Source: an uncultured Collinsella sp.
Lineage (GTDB): Bacteria > Actinomycetota > Coriobacteriia > Coriobacteriales > Coriobacteriaceae
Length of the DNA stretch: 12,960 nt
Assembly (NCBI GenBank): GCA_938023705.1
Contig: CALJDJ010000016.1
Span: 1 to 12,960, forward strand
Direction: 5' to 3'
Of this stretch, positions 5,736 to 12,136 are shown piece after piece; within the stretch, counting starts at the first letter, position 1; every line of letters starts with the position of its first letter. The position numbers were made by a program, and so were the translations under genes. The notes under the pieces are model-generated. The model worked only from the letters and a program-made list of their open reading frames with translations, did not search any database and was not told the origin of the DNA.

Positions 5736-7118
5736 ATGATCATTACTCTGTGTGGTGGCGGATCCACCTTTACCCCCGGCATCGTCAAGTCCATCGCTCT
5801 GCGCAAGGACGAGCTCGACGTTGACGAGATTCGTCTGTACGACATCAACGAGGAGCGCCAGCGCAAGATCGGCGTGCTCGTGGACTGGATTTTGCACGAG
5901 GACCTTGGCCTGGACATCAAGCTCACGGTGACCACCGACAAGGAGACTGCCTTTACGGACGCGAGCTTCGTGTTTGCCCAGATGCGCGTGGGCGGCTATG
6001 CCATGCGCGAGCAGGACGAGAAGATTCCGCTGCGTCACGGCTGCGTGGGCCAGGAGACCTGCGGTTGCGGCGGCCTTGCCTACGGCATGCGCACCATCTT
6101 CCCCATGGTCGAGCTGATCGATGACGTTGAGAAGTACGCCAAGAAGGACTACTGGATTCTCAACTACTCCAACCCTGCTGCCATCGTGTCCGAGGGCTGC
6201 CGCGTGCTGCGTCCCAACGCTCGCATCATCAACATCTGCGACATGCCGATCGCGATCATCGACGTGGTTTGCGCCGCACTCGATATCGACAAGAAGGATG
6301 TCGAGTACGATTACTTTGGCCTCAACCACTTTGGTTGGTTCACCTCGATCCGCCACAAGGGCGAGGAGGTGCTCCCGCAGCTGCGCGAGTACATCAAGGA
6401 GCACGAGATTCTGCTGCCCGACTCCTACCTCAAGGGCATGGGCTCGCTCATGGCAAAGAAGCCCGAGGAGGCCACTGACGAGCACCCCGAGCAGAACCGC
6501 CACACCAAGGGCAGCTGGTACTACGTCTGGAAGGGCGAGTACGAGATCATGGAGTGCTTCCCGGAGTACCTGCCTAACACGTATCTGAACTACTACCTGC
6601 AGCAGAAGGAGTTCGTCGAGCATTCCAACCCCGAGCGCACCCGTGCTAACGAGGTTGAGGAGACGCGTGAGAAGAACCTCTTTGATGGTATCGATCACTA
6701 CGAGAAGACGGGCGAGATCGACGAGAGCACGTTCTATGCGGGCAGCCACGGCGACTGGATTGCCGACCTGGCTATCGCTCTGAAGAACGACACCAAGCAG
6801 CGCTTCCTGGTCATTTGCGAGAACAAGGGCGCTATCCCCAACATGCCCTACGACGCTATGGTCGAGCTGCCTGCCTACATTGGCAAGAACGGCCCCGAGG
6901 TCATCAGCCGCGACAACATTCCTCTGTTCCAGCAAGGTCTTATGATGCAGCAGCTGAACTCCGAGAAGCTCGTGGTCGAGGCTACGATCGAGGGTTCGTA
7001 CGAGAAGGCGCTCAAGGCCTTTACGCTGAACAAGACCGTGCCGTCGATGAAGGTCGCCAAGGAGGTTCTCGACGACATGATCGAGGCCAACAAGGACTTC
7101 TGGCCCGAGCTTAAGTAA
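5736..7118 (+). CDS. malH: 6-phospho-alpha-glucosidase, GH4 family (MalH/GlvA/AglB type)
   Basis: A 460-residue cytosolic enzyme that splits phosphorylated alpha-glucosides using NAD+ and a divalent metal. The N-terminal Rossmann loop is CGGGSTFTPG (6-15). NYSNPAAIV (143-151) and NICDMPIAI (166-174) follow; the CDMP tetrad marks 6-phospho-alpha-glucosidases within GH4, whereas beta-specific members have other residues there. By comparison with Bacillus GlvA, C168 and H198 (in GLNHFGW) should bind the metal and D169 should act in catalysis. The C-terminus DFWPELK closely resembles GlvA, and the length is typical. ATG 5736 follows AAGGAG (5721-5726) inside the end of the IICB gene, 3 nt after its stop, so the two are translated together. 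Unlike the GlvA sequence as I recall it (CGPGG), the loop before the Rossmann core reads CGCGG (109-113), adding a cysteine near the active site. Confidence 0.95.
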   Translation: MIITLCGGGSTFTPGIVKSIALRKDELDVDEIRLYDINEERQRKIGVLVDWILHEDLGLDIKLTVTTDKETAFTDASFVFAQMRVGGYAMREQDEKIPLRHGCVGQETCGCGGLAYGMRTIFPMVELIDDVEKYAKKDYWILNYSNPAAIVSEGCRVLRPNARIINICDMPIAIIDVVCAALDIDKKDVEYDYFGLNHFGWFTSIRHKGEEVLPQLREYIKEHEILLPDSYLKGMGSLMAKKPEEATDEHPEQNRHTKGSWYYVWKGEYEIMECFPEYLPNTYLNYYLQQKEFVEHSNPERTRANEVEETREKNLFDGIDHYEKTGEIDESTFYAGSHGDWIADLAIALKNDTKQRFLVICENKGAIPNMPYDAMVELPAYIGKNGPEVISRDNIPLFQQGLMMQQLNSEKLVVEATIEGSYEKALKAFTLNKTVPSMKVAKEVLDDMIEANKDFWPELK

Positions 7119-7150
7119 AAGCAACAGGGTCGCTGGCCGCATATCTAGAG

Positions 7151-7194
7151 CAATGCCCCGTCCACGTGATTGCGTGGACGGGGCATTGTCATTT
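7151..7194 (+). terminator. Terminator hairpin after the PTS/GH4 genes
   Basis: A perfect 16-bp stem (7151-7166 with 7173-7188, CAATGCCCCGTCCACG and its complement) with a 6-nt loop sits 32 nt after the GH4 stop. Only a weak T-rich tail (TCATTT) follows, so termination may be partial or the hairpin may mainly protect the 3' end. Confidence 0.8.
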
Positions 7195-7201
7195 GGTGCG
7201 A

Positions 7202-7248
7202 GGAGTGTCCCCGGGTGCCGGCAGAAAAGGAACGTCCCTAAGTGCCGC
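7202..7248 (+). repeat. Dispersed intergenic repeat, copy 2 (two tandem 27-nt units)
   Basis: The second copy of the 47-nt block at 2371-2417, same orientation. All five differences between the copies are transitions. Half-units at 7202-7220 and 7229-7247 also differ from each other by transitions only (5 of 19). It lies 13 nt after the terminator hairpin. Confidence 0.85.
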
Positions 7249-7353
7249 ATTGTTGGTAATGCGTTTTATCAAATATGGCATTTATCTGCGGTAATGTTCT
7301 ATTTCGCCGCTGGGGACGACGTTTCATACCGCCTGCCGAACCGTGTTGCTGCC

Positions 7354-7365
7354 AAATAGCTATTT
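7354..7365. promoter_or_regulatory. Perfect 12-bp palindrome upstream of the hydrogenase genes
   Basis: AAATAGCTATTT reads the same on both strands, 69 nt before ATG 7435. The position suits a repressor operator. It does not resemble the Rex (redox) consensus, and no regulator is assigned. Confidence 0.4.
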
Positions 7366-7434
7366 AGGTCAGTGTGTTGCGTGTAGCAATTTCGCCCGGC
7401 CTCGCCTCCGGGCTGCCATGTGAGAGGGGATCTT

Positions 7435-9267
7435 ATGGCTCGACTGCACGTAATGGAACGCAGCCACGCTCAGGCCGTCATGGACGACCTGCACGATGCG
7501 CTCGGACGTCGTCTGGCGGTGAGTTCGCTCGCCCCGTGTCCCGTTGAGTTTACGGCAGCGCTCGTCAACCTGTGCTCCACCCAGAGCTGCGGCAAGTGCA
7601 CGCCCTGCCGCGTGGGCCTGAGCGCGCTGAGCGACCTGCTCGCCGATGTGCTCGAGGGCCGCGCCGACGAGTCCACGCTCAACCTGATTGAGCGCACGGC
7701 CCGCACCATCTACCTTTCGAGCGACTGCGCCATCGGCTACGAAGCCGGCGCCATGGCACTCACGGCCATTCGCGGCTTCCGCGACGATTTTGAGCATCAC
7801 ATCCGCGAGCACTCCTGCGGCTTTGACCGCGAGGCCCGCGTCCCGTGCGTTTCGGGCTGCCCGGCGCACGTCGACATTCCCGGGTACATTTCGCTGGTCG
7901 AGGCCGGCCGCTATGCCGACGCCGTCAAGGTCATCCGCAAGAACAACCCACTGCCGCTCGTCTGCGGCCTGGTGTGCGAGCATCCCTGCGAGATGCACTG
8001 CCGCCGCGGCATGGTCGACGACCCCATGAACATCCTCGCCCTCAAGCGTTTTGCCGTCGAGCACAGCGACCTCAACGACCACAAGCCGCATGTAGTGGAC
8101 AACACCGGCAAGCGCGTCGCCGTGATCGGCGGCGGCCCGGCCGGCCTTTCCTGCGCCTACTACCTGGCCGTGATGGGCCATAAGGTGACCATCTTTGAGC
8201 AGCGCCACCACCTGGGCGGCATGCTGCGCTATGGCATCCCCAGCTATCGTCTGCCGCGCGAGCGCCTGCAGGCCGAGATCGACTGGATCTTGAGCGCCGG
8301 CATCGACGTTGAGCTCGATCACTCCGTCAACGGCGAGGAACTTGCCCACCTGCGCGACGAGTTCGATGCCGTCTACCTGGCCATTGGCGCCCACAGCGAT
8401 AAGAAGCTCGGCCTTCCGGGCGAGGAAGCGCCCGGCGTGGAGTCGGCCGTCAAGATGCTGCGCGCCATCGGTGACGACGAGCTGCCCGACCTGAGCGGCC
8501 AGCGCGTGTGCGTCATCGGCGGCGGCAACGTGGCCATGGACGTGGCGCGCTCCGCCGTGCGCTGCGGTGCCGAAAAGGTGAGCATCGTCTACCGCCGTCG
8601 CATCTGCGACATGACGGCCCAGGACGCCGAGATCGCCGGCGCCCAGGCCGAGGGCTGCGAGGTGCTGGAGTTGACCGCCCCGCTCGCTATCGAGACGGGC
8701 GAGGAAAGTCGCGTGAGTGGCCTGCGCGTGCAGCCGCAGATTATCGGCGCGCCCCGTCGTGGGCGTCCGGCCCCGCGTGCCGCCGCCACGCCCGAGCGCG
8801 TCATTCCCTGCGAGCGCGTGTTTGTGGCCATTGGCCAGGACATCGATTCCAAGCCGTTTGAGGACATGGGCATCGCTTGTAAGTGGGGCTGCGTGGTCAC
8901 CGATTCGGATGGCGCCGTGCCCAACTTCGATGGCCTCTTTAGCGGCGGTGACTGCCAGACCGGTCCCGCCACCGTCATCCGTGCCATCAACGCCGGCCGC
9001 GTGGCTTCGGCAAATATCGACCGCTACCTGGGCTTTGACCACAAGATCAAGCTCGAGGTCGAGCTGCCGACCGTCCAGTTTAAGGGCAAGCATGAGTGCG
9101 GCCGCTGCGAGCTGGGCGAGCGCGAGGCCGGCGAGCGTATTCACGATTGGGATCTGGTCGAGCAGGGTCTCACCGAGCAGGAGGCGCGCCAGGAGGCGAG
9201 CCGCTGCCTGCGTTGCGATCACTTTGGCTTTGGCGCGTTCCGCGGAGGGAGGAACCTGGAATGGTAG
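7435..9267 (+). CDS. NuoF-type Fe-S domain fused to a GltD-like FAD/NAD(P) oxidoreductase, hydrogenase partner
   Basis: A 610-residue flavoprotein probably passing electrons between NAD(P)H and the hydrogenase. Residues 35-125 match only the C-terminal NADH_4Fe-4S domain of NuoF: SCGKCTPCR gives C52, C55 and C58, with C98 in SSDCAIG as the fourth ligand. The NuoF FMN domain is absent. Residues 130-540 are like the small subunit of glutamate synthase: cysteines C138, C142, C177, C181, C185 and C189 for Fe-S clusters, FAD loop VIGGGPAGLSCAYYL (230-244), NAD(P) loop VIGGGNVAMDVARSA (360-374) followed by VYRRR, and the FAD-closing GLFSGGDCQTGPATV (500-514). The tail has two further CxxC pairs (C555/C558, C591/C594). 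ATG 7435 has AGAGGGG 5 nt upstream. The stop overlaps the hydrogenase start by 7 nt, implying coupled translation. Confidence 0.9.
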   Translation: MARLHVMERSHAQAVMDDLHDALGRRLAVSSLAPCPVEFTAALVNLCSTQSCGKCTPCRVGLSALSDLLADVLEGRADESTLNLIERTARTIYLSSDCAIGYEAGAMALTAIRGFRDDFEHHIREHSCGFDREARVPCVSGCPAHVDIPGYISLVEAGRYADAVKVIRKNNPLPLVCGLVCEHPCEMHCRRGMVDDPMNILALKRFAVEHSDLNDHKPHVVDNTGKRVAVIGGGPAGLSCAYYLAVMGHKVTIFEQRHHLGGMLRYGIPSYRLPRERLQAEIDWILSAGIDVELDHSVNGEELAHLRDEFDAVYLAIGAHSDKKLGLPGEEAPGVESAVKMLRAIGDDELPDLSGQRVCVIGGGNVAMDVARSAVRCGAEKVSIVYRRRICDMTAQDAEIAGAQAEGCEVLELTAPLAIETGEESRVSGLRVQPQIIGAPRRGRPAPRAAATPERVIPCERVFVAIGQDIDSKPFEDMGIACKWGCVVTDSDGAVPNFDGLFSGGDCQTGPATVIRAINAGRVASANIDRYLGFDHKIKLEVELPTVQFKGKHECGRCELGEREAGERIHDWDLVEQGLTEQEARQEASRCLRCDHFGFGAFRGGRNLEW

Positions 9268-11072
9268 AGCCCAACAACACCACCGTCAGCGACAACACCG
9301 AAAACGGAGCGCATAACATGGTCAAGCTCACTATCGATAATTGCGAGGTCGTGGTTCCCGAGCACACCACGATCCTGGATGCGGCCAAGTCCGTCAGCAT
9401 CCAGATTCCCACCCTGTGCTACCTGCGCGATCTAAACGAGATCGGCGGCTGCCGCGTATGCGTGGTCGAGGTTGAGGGCTGCGACCAGCTGGTTGCCGCC
9501 TGCAACAACTACGTGCTCGACGGCATGGTGGTCCACACCAACAGCCCCAAGGCCCGCGAGGCGCGTCGCACCAACGTGCAGCTGCTGCTGTCCCAGCACG
9601 ACTCGCGCTGTACGAGCTGCGTGCGCAGTGGTAACTGCAACCTGCAGACCATCGCCAACGACCTGGGTATCTTCTATCTGCCGTACGAGCAGCACCTGGC
9701 GCGCGAGGGCTGGGACTTCGATTTCCCCATCATCCGCGATAACGACAAGTGCATCAAATGCATGCGCTGCATCAAGGTGTGCGAGAGCGTGCAGGGCTTA
9801 GGGATTTGGGACCTGACCAACCGCGCCACGCATACCGCCGTGGGCACCCGCGGGCGTGCGCCGATCGGCAAGACCGATTGCGTCGCGTGCGGTCAGTGCA
9901 TCACGCATTGCCCGACGGGCGCCCTGCGCGAGCGTGACGATACCGAGACCGTGTTCGACGCCATCGCCGATCCCGACAAGATCGTACTGGTGCAGATTGC
10001 GCCGGCCGTGCGTAGCGCCTGGGGCGAGGAGCTCGGCATTCCGCGCGAGGAGGCCACCGTTGAGCGCCTGGCTTGCGCCCTGCGCCGCGTTGGCTTTGAG
10101 TACGTGTTCGACACCGATTTCTCGGCCGACCTCACCATTATGGAGGAGGGCTCCGAACTGCTCGAGCGCCTGGGGAAGGCCGTCAAGGGCGAGGGCGACA
10201 GCCACGGCTGGCCCATGTTCACGAGCTGCTGCCCGGGCTGGGTGCGCTTTGTGAAGGCGCGCTATCCGGAGTTTGTCGACAGCCTGTCCACGTCCAAGTC
10301 GCCGCAGCAGATGTTCGGCGCCATTGCCAAGACGTACTACGCCAAGGTGTTGGGCGTGGAGCCCGAGCGCCTGTTCGTGGTGTCCGTGATGCCGTGCACG
10401 GCCAAGAAGGCCGAGTGTGCGCTGCCGAGCATGGTGGGCGAGGGCGGCGCGCCCGATGTGGACGTTGCGCTGACGGTGCGCGAGATGGTACGCATGATTC
10501 GCGCGAGCCACGTGAGCGTCGACACGCTTACCGAGGAGCCGCTCGATACGCCGCTGGGCTTCGGCACGGGCGCGGGCGTGATCTTTGGCGCCACGGGAGG
10601 CGTGATGGAGGCTGCCGTGCGCTCGGCCTATTACCTGGTGACGGGCGAGAACCCCGATGCGGATTTCTTTACCGACGTGCGTGGCCTGAATGGCTGGAAG
10701 GAGGCCGTGGCCGATATCGATGGCACCAAGGTGCGCGTCGCCGTGGCGCACGGGCTGGGCAACGCTGCCCGCCTGCTCGATGCGATTCGCGACGGCCGTG
10801 CGAGCTATGACTTCGTCGAGGTCATGGCGTGCCCGGGCGGCTGCGTCGGTGGCGGCGGTCAGCCCATCCACGACGGCTGCGAGCTGGCAGCTGAGCGCGG
10901 CCAGGTGCTGTGGGGCCTGGATGCCGCTGCGGACATTCGCTTCTCGCATGAGAATCTCGATGTCCAGGCGTGCTATAGCGAGTTTTTGGGCGAGCCGCTC
11001 TCACCGCTGGCCGAGGAGTTGCTGCATACCGACCATCACGCCTGGTCGATGCCCAACGAGGGAGCGTGCTAG
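9261..11072 (+). CDS. hydA: [FeFe] hydrogenase catalytic subunit, group A, CpI-like M3 architecture
   Basis: A 603-residue soluble enzyme that interconverts protons and H2. A [2Fe-2S] domain (C53, C64, C67, C81) is followed by the His-Cys3 [4Fe-4S] site (H113, C117, C120, C126) and two ferredoxin clusters (C164, C167, C170, C174; C207, C210, C213, C217). The H-cluster motifs are complete: TSCCPGW with C323 (proton relay) and C324, MPCTAKKAE with C379, and ACPGGCVGGGG with C524 and C528. The small-subunit region follows and the protein ends soon after, without the extra C-terminal [2Fe-2S] domain of trimeric bifurcating HydA. ATG 9261 has GAGGGAGG 8 nt ahead and overlaps the upstream stop. ATG 9318 would give the commoner MVKLTIDN start and also has GGAG, so the first 19 residues are uncertain. 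No maturase (HydEFG) or HydC/NuoE gene is in the window. Confidence 0.96.
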   Translation: MVEPNNTTVSDNTENGAHNMVKLTIDNCEVVVPEHTTILDAAKSVSIQIPTLCYLRDLNEIGGCRVCVVEVEGCDQLVAACNNYVLDGMVVHTNSPKAREARRTNVQLLLSQHDSRCTSCVRSGNCNLQTIANDLGIFYLPYEQHLAREGWDFDFPIIRDNDKCIKCMRCIKVCESVQGLGIWDLTNRATHTAVGTRGRAPIGKTDCVACGQCITHCPTGALRERDDTETVFDAIADPDKIVLVQIAPAVRSAWGEELGIPREEATVERLACALRRVGFEYVFDTDFSADLTIMEEGSELLERLGKAVKGEGDSHGWPMFTSCCPGWVRFVKARYPEFVDSLSTSKSPQQMFGAIAKTYYAKVLGVEPERLFVVSVMPCTAKKAECALPSMVGEGGAPDVDVALTVREMVRMIRASHVSVDTLTEEPLDTPLGFGTGAGVIFGATGGVMEAAVRSAYYLVTGENPDADFFTDVRGLNGWKEAVADIDGTKVRVAVAHGLGNAARLLDAIRDGRASYDFVEVMACPGGCVGGGGQPIHDGCELAAERGQVLWGLDAAADIRFSHENLDVQACYSEFLGEPLSPLAEELLHTDHHAWSMPNEGAC

Positions 11073-11074
11073 CG

Positions 11075-12133
11075 ATGCGCGCGTTTGATGTTGAGATGAC
11101 GCGCCGAGGATTTGCCTCGGCGCTTGCCGCGGGCGCGTTGTCGCTCGCGCTGGCTGGCTGCGGCGGCGGAGCTGTGGGGGCGGGGTCTGCAGCGGGTCCG
11201 GCTGCCGGGAAGGCCGCTGACGGTGCCGCTGCCGAGCCGGTTGAGGTGCACGTCGCGTCGCTCAAGGGCCCGACGTCGATTGGGCTGGTGCAGTTTATGG
11301 ACCAGGCGGCCGATGGCGAGACGGACAATGAGTTCGACTTTGCGATCAACACTGCCGCCGACGAGATTGTGCCCAAGGTCATTCAGGGCAATATCGACAT
11401 TGCCCTGGTGCCCGCCAATGTGGCGAGCGTGCTCTACAACAAGACCGAGGGTGCGGTGCAGGTCATCGACATCAACACGCTGGGTGTGCTGAACGTAGTG
11501 ACGGGCGATGCGAGCGTGGCCTCGTTTGGCGATCTGGCGGGGCGTACCGTCTATATGACGGGCAAGGGCACCACGCCGGAGTACGTCATGAACTACCTGC
11601 TGGAGCGCGCGGGCCTGACAGGCCAGGTGGCGCTTGAGTTTAAGAGCGAGCCCACCGAGGTGCTGTCGGCGCTGCTTGCCGACCCGTCCGCCGTGGGCGT
11701 GCTGCCGGAGCCGTTCAAGACCGCTGCCATCGCAAAGAGCGAAGGCAAGCTGTCGGCGCCGGTAAGTCTGACCGATGTGTGGGACGAGCTGGCAGGAGAC
11801 ACGGGCTCGCGCTTGCTGACGGGTGTGACCGTGGTGCGCCGCGCGTTTGCCGAGGAACATCCCGAGGCCGTGGCGGAATTCCTGAGCTGCCATGCGGCGA
11901 GCGTTAAGGCTGTCAATGCGGCGCCGGCAGACTGGGCTCAGGCCGTGGTCGATGTCGGCATCGTGGATAACGCCAAGATCGCCGAGAAGGCGATTCCCGG
12001 GTGCATGCTTGTCTGCCAGACGGGCAAGGATATGAAGGCGGCACTTAGCGGGTATCTGCAGGTACTGTTCGACGCGGACGCGAGCGCCGTTGGTGGTAAA
12101 CTTCCGGCTGACGATTTCTACTACTTGGAGTAG
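11075..12133 (+). CDS. ABC transporter solute-binding lipoprotein, NMT1/THI5-SsuA-like fold
   Basis: A 352-residue periplasmic-type binding protein anchored outside the membrane. The signal peptide has a twin-arginine motif (TRRGFAS, R10-R11), a hydrophobic stretch and the lipobox LAGC with C29 as lipid anchor, then a Gly/Ala linker to about residue 53. The mature part resembles binding proteins of the nitrate/sulfonate/thiamine-precursor class: VEVHVASLKGPTSIGLVQF near the start, then KVIQGNIDIALVPANVASVL and NTLGVLNVVTG. The substrate cannot be told from sequence. ATG 11075 begins 2 nt after the hydrogenase stop, with GAGGGAG (11058-11064) 10 nt ahead; ATG 11096 would remove seven residues and still keep the signal. 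A permease gene follows after 3 nt. The tight spacing suggests one transcript with the hydrogenase, an unusual pairing. Confidence 0.88.
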   Translation: MRAFDVEMTRRGFASALAAGALSLALAGCGGGAVGAGSAAGPAAGKAADGAAAEPVEVHVASLKGPTSIGLVQFMDQAADGETDNEFDFAINTAADEIVPKVIQGNIDIALVPANVASVLYNKTEGAVQVIDINTLGVLNVVTGDASVASFGDLAGRTVYMTGKGTTPEYVMNYLLERAGLTGQVALEFKSEPTEVLSALLADPSAVGVLPEPFKTAAIAKSEGKLSAPVSLTDVWDELAGDTGSRLLTGVTVVRRAFAEEHPEAVAEFLSCHAASVKAVNAAPADWAQAVVDVGIVDNAKIAEKAIPGCMLVCQTGKDMKAALSGYLQVLFDADASAVGGKLPADDFYYLE

Positions 12134-12136
12134 CCC

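Larger units (their letters stand above)
7119..7434. other. 316-nt gene-free stretch before the hydrogenase genes
   Basis: It contains the hairpin at 7151-7194, the second dispersed repeat (7202-7248), an AT-richer region (7249-7310) likely to hold the promoter of the hydrogenase genes, a 12-bp palindrome (7354-7365) and a small GC hairpin (7394-7413) before the ribosome site. I could not fix -35 and -10 boxes with confidence. Confidence 0.55.

Noticed and set aside
4170..7250. 1026-codon open frame on the minus strand across IICB and GH4
   Set aside because: It is the mirror of two well-identified plus-strand genes; the GC-rich third codon positions remove stop codons on the other strand. 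The product is low-complexity with no recognisable domain.
7153..7359. 68-codon plus-strand open frame between GH4 and the hydrogenase genes
   Set aside because: It consists of the terminator hairpin and the dispersed repeat read as codons; the 27-nt repeat period equals nine codons and makes such false frames.
7377..7389. TTGC-GTGTA-GCAA as a Rex-type redox operator
   Set aside because: Only four bases per arm and no match to the Rex consensus core; not enough to call.
7369..9222. 617-codon minus-strand open frame opposite the NuoF/GltD fusion
   Set aside because: Same cause: a shadow of a plus-strand gene with clear cofactor motifs and ribosome site.
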